Positions 16,245 to 24,369 of a stretch of 64,000 nt of DNA are shown here, piece after piece; the stretch's first letter is position 1, and each line of letters opens with the position of its first letter. A program made the position numbers and the translations under genes. Location: the NCBI GenBank assembly GCA_002722955.1, contig PBMZ01000183.1:1-64000 (forward strand). Reading direction: 5' to 3'. Source of the DNA: Planctomycetaceae bacterium (GTDB taxonomy: Bacteria > Planctomycetota > Planctomycetia > Planctomycetales > Planctomycetaceae). The notes under the pieces were generated by a model. It was given only the letters and a program-made list of their open reading frames with translations, was not told the DNA's origin and made no database searches.

Positions 16245-17885
16245 TTAAGCGACAGGCTCTTCAGCTATTGATTCCGCAACTGCAGCACCGGCGCGCGTTC
16301 CTCGATTGAAGGCCTCTTCAAACAGAGCCACTCCACTTAAATCGGAATGCGCAAAGTGGATGTTGCGAAAACTCTGTGTGGCTTGTTGACGTGATCCGCC
16401 GTAGACGAAGCCCGGAGTTGGTCGAATCATCGCGTGCCCCCATCGCATCACATCGATCCGAGAAGTGTTCTCGCGAATGTTGGGATGAGCACGCTCGAGA
16501 TCGGACAACGCGATCTCGGCCCAGACATCTCGACCTTGGTCAAGCAGCCTTTGGCGAGCGGTGCGCGGGTCGGCGTCGCAGAGCGGATAGTAATACGTCA
16601 GAACCGTCGGCCCGTAATCCATGCTCTTTTGGTGAGTCGCCGTGACATAACCCAACGACGGGCTCTCGTACAGCACGTTGTCCCAACAAAGAGGAAAGCC
16701 ACGGTTTTCGGGTCGCTCGGTCAACTCCAAGTTGGCAACACACCACGCGCTGTATTGAAAGTCGGTGACATGCTTGGGCGGGTCCTTTCGATAAGGACGG
16801 ATCAGATAACGCGTCAAGAATTGAGGCGCCGCGAAGATCACATGTTCTGCTCGGAAACCAATCGTGGTGTTGCCATCTGCGGATACGGCCATCAGATCGA
16901 CGGCTTCGCGATCATCACGAGTCACCGGATTGATGTCGGCCACTGCCCAACCGATTCGAGTTTGTTGCTCAACCGGATCGTATAAATGCTTCACCAACCG
17001 GCCATTGCCTTCTGGCCAAGTGATGAAGGGACGCGGTTCCTTGCCTGGCTGACTCATGCGTGAGACGAAATAGAACAGTCCCGCCCACGCGCTGGTCTGA
17101 TCCAACGTCAGGCCATAGTCGTCTCGGCAAGCATACTCGACGTACCACTTCAATCGCTCGGAATTCCAACCGTGCTGCTTGAGCCAATCGGCCATTGTCA
17201 ACTTGTCGAGCGCGGTAATATCGGCATCGTCTGAACCAGCCGCCATAGGAAGTGCGAAGGCGCGACGTCCTTGAGAGTCTCGCCAGCCGACCCATTTCTT
17301 GATCTCTGCTTTGAACTGTTGGAACTGGTCAAGGTCCTCGGGGCTCGCACCTGCGGCCAAGTAAAGCCCTTCGTACCAAGTGCCCTTGTAGAAAATTCGC
17401 TCTTGCGGGTCGCGACATAAGTGCTGCTCGGCCACGATGGGGTCGCCGTCATCATCGCGACCCTCGAACACGTTGAGTTCTTCTAAGAACTCGATCAAAT
17501 CGACGTTGTCAGCAGATGGTGCGGGCACATAGTGGGCCCCCCATGGATAAGCGACGACGTCAGACGACCCGCTGGCCGAAGTGCCACCGATGCGCGGCTC
17601 GAGTTCAAGAATCACGAAGTCATCAATGCCCGACTTTCGTAGTTGACGAGCTGCTGACAAGCCAGCGATGCCGCCACCGACGATGACAACACGCGTGCTC
17701 TCCCACTTATCGTCGGGGACTTCCACTTTCAAACCGTCTCGAAGTCGATGGCCGATTGAAGCCGACGCCCCCACAAGTTTCCCCGGAGGCAACTTCGGCG
17801 GCGTGGCCGTTCCGCAGCCAGAAAGAGCCGCGGGAATTCCAAGGAATGCGGCCAGTACTTCGCGTCGTGAGTATTCGCTGAGCAT
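16245..17885 (-). CDS. Exported FAD-dependent amine oxidase-like oxidoreductase
   Basis: 546 residues. The N-terminus SRREVLAAFLGIPAALSGC combines a twin-arginine motif with a lipobox Cys, so the protein is probably exported folded and lipid-anchored. An FAD-binding Rossmann motif (VVIVGGGIAGLSAARQL, about 65-81) and LELEPRIGGTS follow, typical of flavin amine oxidases and phytoene-desaturase-like enzymes. A late stretch (IHFAHSDLSGVALFEEAFNRG) fits the second FAD contact. Substrate unknown. It is transcribed divergently from the Gfo/Idh gene at 17977, with only 91 bp shared. Confidence 0.78.
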   Translation of the reverse strand: MLSEYSRREVLAAFLGIPAALSGCGTATPPKLPPGKLVGASASIGHRLRDGLKVEVPDDKWESTRVVIVGGGIAGLSAARQLRKSGIDDFVILELEPRIGGTSASGSSDVVAYPWGAHYVPAPSADNVDLIEFLEELNVFEGRDDDGDPIVAEQHLCRDPQERIFYKGTWYEGLYLAAGASPEDLDQFQQFKAEIKKWVGWRDSQGRRAFALPMAAGSDDADITALDKLTMADWLKQHGWNSERLKWYVEYACRDDYGLTLDQTSAWAGLFYFVSRMSQPGKEPRPFITWPEGNGRLVKHLYDPVEQQTRIGWAVADINPVTRDDREAVDLMAVSADGNTTIGFRAEHVIFAAPQFLTRYLIRPYRKDPPKHVTDFQYSAWCVANLELTERPENRGFPLCWDNVLYESPSLGYVTATHQKSMDYGPTVLTYYYPLCDADPRTARQRLLDQGRDVWAEIALSDLERAHPNIRENTSRIDVMRWGHAMIRPTPGFVYGGSRQQATQSFRNIHFAHSDLSGVALFEEAFNRGTRAGAAVAESIAEEPVA

Positions 17886-17976
17886 AAATCACATTATTGC
17901 ACTTGGATGGTCACGCATGTAAGGTTAGAAGCGTACGCCACAAAAAATCACAGCCTGGATAACGGAAGGTAGCACG

Positions 17977-19281
17977 ATGAGTTCATCCGACCGACGTACT
18001 TTTCTGAAAGTTGCTGGAGCCGCGTCGGCGACAACGCTGTTTTCAGCCCCCGCTGTTCAAGCTCAAGGTGCCAACGAACGCGTGACCGTTGCGACGATTG
18101 GATGCGGCGGTCAAGGTTCTGCTCACGTCCGCTCATTATTGGGACTCAAAGACGCTCGGCTGGCTTACGTATGCGATGTTGATAAGGGTCGTTTGGCCAA
18201 GGCAGCGGCAACTGCGCCTGATGCCAAAGCTGTCACCGATCTGCGTCGAGTGCTGGATGACAAGAACGTCGACGCGGTGACGATTGCCACTCCCGATCAT
18301 TGGCACGCCACGGCCGGCCTGCTGGCCTTGGAAGCGGGCAAGCACGTCTACGTCGAGAAACCTTGCTCTCACAACGTTCGTGAAGGCCGGCTGTTGTTGG
18401 ACAAGGCCCGCGCCAAGAACCTCAAAGTTCAACATGGCACACAATCTCGCAGTAGCCAGGGAATCGCCAACGCCGTGCAAATGCTTCGAGACGGAATCAT
18501 CGGCGACGTCTTCGTTGCTAAGTCGTGGAATTGGCAGCGTCGTGCCAACATCGGAAGAGCTCAACCAGCAACGCCGCCCGAGACTCTCAACTATGACATG
18601 TGGGTCGGCCCGGCCGAATACGTGCCTTATCAAAGTAACCGCCTGCACTATAACTGGCACTGGTGGTACAACTTTGGCTGTGGCGGCATCGGCAACGATG
18701 GCATCCATGATTTGGACTACGCCATGTGGGGACTGGGAGTCGACACGCACCCATCGACGGTCTCTGGTATGGGATCGAAATTCTTCTTCGACGACGATCA
18801 AGAATTCCCGGATACTCAACAGGTGACTTTCGAGTACCCCGGCAACGGCCAAACCGGGAAGCGGCGGATGCTTGTCTATGAACAAAGACTCTGGTCGACG
18901 ACTTACCCTCACAACGTCGATAGCGGAGCCGAGTTCTATGGAACAAAGGGCATGATGTTCCTCAGCAAGCGAGGGAAGATCACCATTCGTGGAGAAAGGA
19001 ATCGCGAGATCAAGGATCGGCCCGAAGGTCGCATTGGAGGATCGGTTTCCAATCATCAGCAGAATTGGATCGACTGCATACGCTCGGGCAAGACGCCGCG
19101 GGCTGACATTGAAATTGCTCATCGCACAGCCACGGTTGTCCACTTGGGAAACATCGGGGCGCGCGTTGGCAAGACGTTGGAGTTCGACGCCAAGAACGAG
19201 CGCATCACCAATGATCAAGCTGCCGACAAAATGCTGTCACGCGAATACCGTGAGGGACACTGGGCCGCGCCAGATGCTTAG
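17977..19281 (+). CDS. Tat-exported Gfo/Idh/MocA family oxidoreductase
   Basis: 434 residues. The Tat leader (SSDRRTFLKVAGAASATTLF) ends near residue 29. An NAD(P)-binding motif (ATIGCGGQGSAH) follows, then the catalytic Lys motif (VEKPCSHN, about 129-136) and a C-terminal alpha/beta domain with WHWWYNFGCGGIGNDGIHDLD. Members oxidise or epimerise sugars and cyclitols. Export by Tat with a bound cofactor is typical of planctomycete copies. A GGAAGG site lies just before the ATG. Substrate unknown. Confidence 0.9.
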   Translation: MSSSDRRTFLKVAGAASATTLFSAPAVQAQGANERVTVATIGCGGQGSAHVRSLLGLKDARLAYVCDVDKGRLAKAAATAPDAKAVTDLRRVLDDKNVDAVTIATPDHWHATAGLLALEAGKHVYVEKPCSHNVREGRLLLDKARAKNLKVQHGTQSRSSQGIANAVQMLRDGIIGDVFVAKSWNWQRRANIGRAQPATPPETLNYDMWVGPAEYVPYQSNRLHYNWHWWYNFGCGGIGNDGIHDLDYAMWGLGVDTHPSTVSGMGSKFFFDDDQEFPDTQQVTFEYPGNGQTGKRRMLVYEQRLWSTTYPHNVDSGAEFYGTKGMMFLSKRGKITIRGERNREIKDRPEGRIGGSVSNHQQNWIDCIRSGKTPRADIEIAHRTATVVHLGNIGARVGKTLEFDAKNERITNDQAADKMLSREYREGHWAAPDA

Positions 19282-19415
19282 CACGGTAGTTGGAGCTTCA
19301 GCCATTAGGCGATCCGTGTTTTCGCGACAGAAGTAGAGTTAGTCAGCTTGTGGTCGCGTCATTGCCGACAAATTGGTAGACTGGAGCGAACACTTCTCAT
19401 TGGAACGGTGATGCT

Positions 19416-20090
19416 ATGACACGATTAGTAATTGCATTGCTTGCGATGTTGCTGTTTTCTCAAACGGCCAGCGGCCAGGTTGCGGTGCAGTTGCCCGTGC
19501 AAGGTCGCTTTTCGGTCAATACTTCGGTCTCCGTACCAGACCGAGGTACTGCTCATCTTGGTAGCATTGGTCGAGCTGGCGAAAGCCGCAGTAGTTTTGG
19601 TCCGTTTTACCGAGGCTCGTCGATAGGCTTGTTTCGAGATCACTCGGGAGTCAGTACAAGCGTTTTTATCCAAGACCTTCGCGAAATGGATCGCATGATT
19701 CTTGAGGGCAATACGCCGGCCTCGCAGAAGCTGACCGGCCGCGGCATGCAAGCTTATACACGTTTTATGGCTCGTGATCGTGCGCTGAAAGCACGACGGG
19801 CGATGCTGGCCAAGTCAAAATCTCCATCGACGACAAAACCAGCTGCTCCGAAGGAAGACAAGGGGCTCAAGTTCTTGCAGCTTGGGCGGCGAGCCATTCA
19901 GCGTGGCAAGGCGACTGTGGCTCGTATGCACTTCAAGATGGCGCTGAAGTACGGCTCGCCTGCGGCTGCCACCGAGTTAGCTAAGCTCGACAAACCAGCG
20001 CAGGCTCCGCTTGTTTCTTCTAAACCATTGGTAGGTGCGCCAGCACCAACGGTTGCGCCGAAGAAATCTCAAGTTGTCAGCAGTAAGTAA
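19416..20090 (+). CDS. Secreted protein of unknown function
   Basis: 224 residues with a clean signal peptide (about 1-20, ends TASGQ). The middle is Ser/Gly-rich. A basic helical region follows (about 110-175), including GRRAIQRGKATVARMHFKMAL, which resembles a single TPR-like helix pair. The C-terminus is Ala/Pro/Lys-rich low complexity. No family is recognised. It sits 21 bp before the MMPL transporter gene on the same strand, so it may be its periplasmic partner; this is an inference from position only. Confidence 0.65.
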   Translation: MTRLVIALLAMLLFSQTASGQVAVQLPVQGRFSVNTSVSVPDRGTAHLGSIGRAGESRSSFGPFYRGSSIGLFRDHSGVSTSVFIQDLREMDRMILEGNTPASQKLTGRGMQAYTRFMARDRALKARRAMLAKSKSPSTTKPAAPKEDKGLKFLQLGRRAIQRGKATVARMHFKMALKYGSPAAATELAKLDKPAQAPLVSSKPLVGAPAPTVAPKKSQVVSSK

Positions 20091-20111
20091 TCCGGTGGTG
20101 CCTCGAGCCGC

Positions 20112-22499
20112 ATGCCGCATCATCTGAACATACCTGATCGACTCGGCACGTGGATTCTCTCGCATCGAGCACTCGTGCTTTTCATCTTCGCCGTGATCAC
20201 GGCAGTCACCGGCTGGGGCTCGACGCGCGTGCCGATTAAGGCGTCGATTCTTGAAGGTCTCATGACCAATCACGATCGGCATGCTGCGTACACGGCTCAG
20301 GTTCGGCATCTGGGTGGCAGCAGCGACGACATGCTTTACATCGCCACCAAAGAAGGCGATGAGCTGTTCACGGCAAAAACGCTCGACGCCATTCGCGTCG
20401 CCGCCAACGACATGCGCGAGTTGCCTTTTGTGGCCCGCGTTCTTTCCATCACCGACGTGCCTCGATTCGACACGACCGAGCCAACCTCGCGTTTACAACG
20501 AGCCTTCCGAAATGCCATTCGGTCCAAGTTGGCAGCTGGCGACATCGATAGCATCCCGATACCCAAGAGCCGGCTAAAGTTAATTTGGCCCGAATCAGCG
20601 AGGCGCGGGCAGGTGGACTTGTCCAAAGTCCAAAGCGAGATGAAGCAACATCCCATCGCCCGCCGACTTCTCTCCCGCGATGGCAACGCTCAGGTGATGT
20701 TGGTGTGGCTTGATAGTTCGCTGCGGCATCGACCTTCGTCAGGAGTCCGAAGGCAACTGGAAGCGATCTTAAAGAGCCACGGTCTCGGTCGGGAAGAGTC
20801 ACATTTTGCGGGAACATTGGTTGTCCAGGATTGGATGTTCGACGAGGTGTTGCGAACGCTGCAAGTCGTCTTGCCCGTGACGGCGCTGCTCGTAAGCTTG
20901 TTGACGATGTGGGTTTTTCATCGGCTGAGTTACGTGTTCTTGACCCTTGTCATCGCGGCCGTCGCGGCGACTTGGTCGGTGGGAATCACGGCGTGGATCT
21001 TTGGTGAGATCACTCTATTAGTAGCCGCAGTTCCCGCCCTGGTCATGGTGATCAGCACGGCCGACACGATCCATTTGGTGTCGGCGTACGTGGCCGAGTT
21101 GGTGGAAGGTAAGACTCGCGAAGTGGCCATCCAGCAAGTCTTCAAACAAGTCGGCGGCGCATGCGTATTAACCAGCGTGACGACATTCGTTGGCTTCATG
21201 TCGCTGTTGGTCGTACCGGCGGCGGCCGTGCGGCACTTGGCTATTGGCTGTGCGATCGGTGTGACCAGTGCTCTGTTGTTGGCACTGACGCTGGTGCCGA
21301 TGGCACTGCAAATTCTCAACGCGCCGCCTGTCGAAACTCGCTCGCTACTGAATCATTGGATGGATCGATGCGTGGGCTGGTGTCAGTGGGCCTGTTTGAA
21401 TCGGCCGCGAACCGTTGTTGGCTTTCACGTGGTCTTCATCGCGCTAGCAACTCTCGGTGCAATGCAAATCTATTACGACGCCGATTTGCCGGCTCGGTTT
21501 CCTCGGAAGCATCCATTACGGCAAAGTGTCGAATTCTTCAATGACCAGGTTTTTGCCACCAGCACGATCGAAATAATGATCGAAACGGAACCTAACAAAT
21601 TGCTGAGTCCAGAGCTACTTCGCGGGCTGGCAGAGTTCGAACACGACGTTCGTAAATTCCGCGAAGTCAGCGATGTTCTTTCGCTATTAGATTTGTTCCG
21701 TGTTCTCGATGAGGCCATCGACTTTCAGACGCGTGATGGCCTGCCTCGATCGCAAACGATGGCCGAATCTTGCGTGCGACTTGCGGAAAGACACGCAGGC
21801 GACGCGGCCGCCATGTTCGTGTCGTCCGAACGCGGCCTTACCCGAATCGCAATCCAAGTTCCCAGCACACGCGTGGTTCAAGCCTGGGAGTTCTCGAAGC
21901 AACTGATAGAACGGGCCGAGGCATGTTTGCCAAGCGGTACCAAGGTCGAAGCCGCCGGCTATTACCCCGTGGTTGGCGAAGCCGTCGTGGTCGTGGTCGA
22001 GAGCCAAATTGAGGGCTTCTATCTGTGCTTCGCCTGCGTGATGGCCATCGTCTCGTTCGGCGTGCGCTCCATTCGGCTCAGCCTTTTGGCAGTGATGCCG
22101 AATCTGTTGCCATTGGTTTTCCTGGGAGGCATCTTAGGCGTGTTGTTCGAGATGGTCGATTCCGACGTTATCGGCATCGCCATCATCAGCTTCGGCTTGG
22201 CCGTCGACGACACGATTCATTTCCTGCATCGCTACGACATCGAGTTCTCGCAATCGGGCAACAAGCGTCAGGCCCTCGAACAAACATTCCGCTACACCGG
22301 CAGCGCCATCATCCGAACAACGGTTATCTTAGGAGTCGGTTTGCTACCGTTCGGCTTGTCCGATTATTTGTCGACCCGCTTGTTGGGTTCATTCTTAGTC
22401 GTCGTCCTGGCCTTTGCTGTATTCGGCGATTTGCTGTTGCTTCCGTCGCTTGTGTTGTTGTTTGGGCGAAAGGAAGACGGTCGAGATCACACTGAGTAG
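20112..22499 (+). CDS. MMPL/RND superfamily transporter
   Basis: 795 residues with the RND layout twice over. One membrane helix (about 20-40) precedes a large periplasmic loop, then five or six helices (about 245-400). The pattern repeats in the second half (helix near 430, loop, helices from about 635). The second half contains the conserved GLAVDDTIHFLHRY. The first half has an equivalent STADTIHLVSAY. These paired Asp/His residues relay protons in MMPL/patched-like exporters of lipids and hopanoids (HpnN-like). Substrate unknown. Confidence 0.87.
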   Translation: MPHHLNIPDRLGTWILSHRALVLFIFAVITAVTGWGSTRVPIKASILEGLMTNHDRHAAYTAQVRHLGGSSDDMLYIATKEGDELFTAKTLDAIRVAANDMRELPFVARVLSITDVPRFDTTEPTSRLQRAFRNAIRSKLAAGDIDSIPIPKSRLKLIWPESARRGQVDLSKVQSEMKQHPIARRLLSRDGNAQVMLVWLDSSLRHRPSSGVRRQLEAILKSHGLGREESHFAGTLVVQDWMFDEVLRTLQVVLPVTALLVSLLTMWVFHRLSYVFLTLVIAAVAATWSVGITAWIFGEITLLVAAVPALVMVISTADTIHLVSAYVAELVEGKTREVAIQQVFKQVGGACVLTSVTTFVGFMSLLVVPAAAVRHLAIGCAIGVTSALLLALTLVPMALQILNAPPVETRSLLNHWMDRCVGWCQWACLNRPRTVVGFHVVFIALATLGAMQIYYDADLPARFPRKHPLRQSVEFFNDQVFATSTIEIMIETEPNKLLSPELLRGLAEFEHDVRKFREVSDVLSLLDLFRVLDEAIDFQTRDGLPRSQTMAESCVRLAERHAGDAAAMFVSSERGLTRIAIQVPSTRVVQAWEFSKQLIERAEACLPSGTKVEAAGYYPVVGEAVVVVVESQIEGFYLCFACVMAIVSFGVRSIRLSLLAVMPNLLPLVFLGGILGVLFEMVDSDVIGIAIISFGLAVDDTIHFLHRYDIEFSQSGNKRQALEQTFRYTGSAIIRTTVILGVGLLPFGLSDYLSTRLLGSFLVVVLAFAVFGDLLLLPSLVLLFGRKEDGRDHTE

Positions 22500-22559
22500 T
22501 CCACTAAGGCGTCTTCATGTAGTAATGGTTTAATTCCCCACTTTGCTGTTGCGCATTTC

Positions 22560-22664
22560 TTAGCGGCGAAGCCGTTGCGGCAGATAGCTGCGGGTGGAAG
22601 CCGCAGAAAGGCGAAAAAGCAAGGCCTTTGAGCCGCGAAGCGGTGACAGCAATTCGCGGCTAAT
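22560..22664. repeat. Imperfect palindromic intergenic repeat
   Basis: TTAGCGGCGAA at 22560 pairs with TTCGCGGCTAA ending near 22662 (one mismatch). Between them lie GC-rich partial repeats (GCCGCAGAAAGGC, GCCTTTGAGCCGC). It lies between the convergent MMPL and DUF1559 genes, with no ORF. It is less regular than the other palindromes in this window. Confidence 0.4.
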
Positions 22665-22692
22665 GATCGTCTATTAGACGCTAAACTGCGAC

Positions 22693-23649
22693 TTATTGTG
22701 CCGTGGAGTCGCGCAAGCTCCGTGTGCCTAACGCGTGCCAAACTGCGTTGTCAATGTGGCCTGAAATAGCATGTACGCTCCCGTCACCCATACACACGTG
22801 AACAAAATCTGGATGGAAGCTTCTTGCAGTGATGATTCCCGGGCCGCCATCGACGGCGGCCTGTCCAACGGCACAGTCGGGAATCTTTGAGTTCGGGGGA
22901 AGAATGTGGTAATACCAGGAATTCAGATTTCCCCCAAGTAACCAACTGCCTCCGAGAAACGAGTATTCTGACGGAGGGGTGACTGTGGCGTCTTGCTCAC
23001 AGTGCTGGAGCATTGTGGGAGTTGTGTTAAAGATCTGACCATCGGCGAAGATGTCTCGAAAAGCGTCATAACGATCTGGATCGAAATCTCCCAATACGCG
23101 TTCCGCATAAAACGCCGTCTTCGACAAACCGTCATGGAAATCGGTGTCTTTCAGTGCCCTGCCGTTGACAAACGCACCTTGCTGGGCGGTGGGCTCGATC
23201 GTTGTATTCAAGGGACTAAAAAGCTGCACGCTAACGCCCAAGTTGCAACGAAAACTGGTCGTGCCAGGCCGAACGGAATCCGAGGGGCAGTTGAGAACTG
23301 TAAGGGAGATGGTCTGCAATTCTCGGTGCGCGCTGGATAAGAACAATTGTGGATTCGCCGACCAGACGGGATCCGTTTGATCTGATTGGTCGATTGTCTC
23401 GTAAACATTCGGTTCAAGAAACTGCATCAGTCCGCGGTGAGCCGATGCGGAAAAATGACGGTGACCATTAGTATGAGTCCACCGCGTAGAGCAGTAGGGA
23501 AACGTTCCAAAACTTGACTCGTAGGAATGTGTGGCCAGCCCCATCTGTTTCAGTCGGTTCCGGCAGGAAGTTGCTCTTGCGGATTCTCTCGCCGATTGGA
23601 CGGCAGGCAATATCAACGCGAAGAGTAATGAAACAACACCGATAGACAC
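22693..23649 (-). CDS. DUF1559 prepilin-like protein, start region disrupted
   Basis: 318 residues from a GTG at 23649. The body is typical of planctomycete DUF1559: LPAVQSARESARATSCRNRL, then KQMGLATHSYESSFGTFP, and the C-terminal H-X9-DG motif in HPDFVHVCMGDGSVHAISG. The same frame is open upstream to 23730 and encodes RSAFSIIESLVSIGVV, the expected prepilin leader. However, no ATG, GTG or TTG precedes that leader in frame. An ATG at 23717 opens MGQAIEHTKIRIIDR in another frame, one base out of register. Either a one-base indel broke the gene, or it is a sequencing error. As annotated from GTG the pilin signal would be lost. Confidence 0.75.
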   Translation of the reverse strand: MSIGVVSLLFALILPAVQSARESARATSCRNRLKQMGLATHSYESSFGTFPYCSTRWTHTNGHRHFSASAHRGLMQFLEPNVYETIDQSDQTDPVWSANPQLFLSSAHRELQTISLTVLNCPSDSVRPGTTSFRCNLGVSVQLFSPLNTTIEPTAQQGAFVNGRALKDTDFHDGLSKTAFYAERVLGDFDPDRYDAFRDIFADGQIFNTTPTMLQHCEQDATVTPPSEYSFLGGSWLLGGNLNSWYYHILPPNSKIPDCAVGQAAVDGGPGIITARSFHPDFVHVCMGDGSVHAISGHIDNAVWHALGTRSLRDSTAQ

Positions 23650-23719
23650 CAGCGATTCGATGATTGAAAATGCCGATCGATTATGCGAATCTTGGTGTGT
23701 TCTATAGCTTGTCCCATCT

Positions 23720-23977
23720 CTAGTCGCTTCTCAACTTCAGTGCGATCGATGTTAGTTTCGCGCCATTGGCGGCGAAATCAATTGTGGATTCGACGCTGTC
23801 CTCGACCGCGCGAAGCACTTTCACTTCATAGATCTGGACTCCGCCGGCAATCTCATTAATGAAATCAACGCTAACGGCATCCGTGCTGCATTCAACCGTG
23901 AAAACGCCAAGGTCAGCAACCCTGGGAACCAACCGCACCTTGACTGGCTCCGCGAGGCGATCAACGTCTTTTTGCAT
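23720..23977 (-). CDS. Small protein of unknown function in the DUF1559 cluster
   Basis: 85 residues, acidic, with several predicted beta strands (VRLVPRVADLGVFTVECSTD, VSVDFINE, GVQIYEVKVLRAV). No signal peptide and no known family. It overlaps the preceding 47-codon ORF by 17 bp at an A5 run (GCAAAAAGACG). A one-base shift there would join the two into one protein of about 131 residues. The order suggests part of an exported-protein operon. Confidence 0.45.
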   Translation of the reverse strand: MQKDVDRLAEPVKVRLVPRVADLGVFTVECSTDAVSVDFINEIAGGVQIYEVKVLRAVEDSVESTIDFAANGAKLTSIALKLRSD

Positions 23978-24104
23978 CGAGTTCGATATCCTTCGGAATT
24001 GCTTCTAGCCGCGCGAGTACTTGATTCGACCAAATGATTGTTTCGACAACCTGATCATTACCATCGATAAGCTGAAGCTGGCCCCGATACGTACCGGTTT
24101 TCAT
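23961..24104 (-). CDS. 47-residue ORF, possibly the N-terminal half of the next gene
   Basis: Begins MKTGTYRGQLQLIDGNDQVV, 11 bp after the stop of the small secreted peptide gene. It ends in DIELDAKRR at an A5 tract. The following ORF picks up in another frame at that tract. Read through a one-base shift, IELDAKKDVDRLAEPVKVRL continues as a plausible single beta-rich domain. It may be a frameshifted gene, a programmed slippage site, or two overlapping genes. Confidence 0.45.
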   Translation of the reverse strand: MKTGTYRGQLQLIDGNDQVVETIIWSNQVLARLEAIPKDIELDAKRR

Positions 24105-24115
24105 AGACGGACTGG

Positions 24116-24355
24116 TTAGTTGAAGCCGGTATTGTCATCATCCAACTTCGGCAATGTACCTTCGCATCGATCATAGTCTCCCATATCACATACGTCGTCA
24201 CAGGTTGTTACCGGCATTGAGGTTGGCTCGCAATTACTGTACTGCAAAGTATCAGCAATGGATAACAAAGTATCAGCAATGGATAACGATCCGCAAAGAA
24301 CCGCGACCACGAAGGCACAGCATTCCATGAACTGAAAACGTCGATGAATACTCAT
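24116..24355 (-). CDS. Small secreted cysteine-containing peptide
   Basis: 79 residues. A signal peptide (about 1-27, MECCAFVVAVLCGSLSIAD) is followed by a short acidic mature part with four Cys (NCEPTSMPVTTCDDVCDMGD, YDRCEG). A perfect 21-bp tandem duplication (24246-24266 and 24267-24287) repeats the seven residues LSIADTL at the cleavage region. It lies between the LolA-like gene and the 47-codon ORF, with gaps of 14 and 11 bp. No family recognised; the composition would suit a disulfide- or metal-bearing exported peptide. Confidence 0.5.
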   Translation of the reverse strand: MSIHRRFQFMECCAFVVAVLCGSLSIADTLLSIADTLQYSNCEPTSMPVTTCDDVCDMGDYDRCEGTLPKLDDDNTGFN

Positions 24356-24369
24356 TTTATCATCCCCTT

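Noticed and set aside
16190-16250. Possible tRNA 3' half on the minus strand (GGTTCGATTC)
   Set aside because: The flanking bases do not form a T-arm or acceptor stem, and the region is the end of the amine-oxidase-like gene.
18136-19218. 360-codon ORF opposite the Gfo/Idh gene
   Set aside because: It lies wholly antisense to a clear oxidoreductase with matching motifs; its own translation has no recognisable domain.
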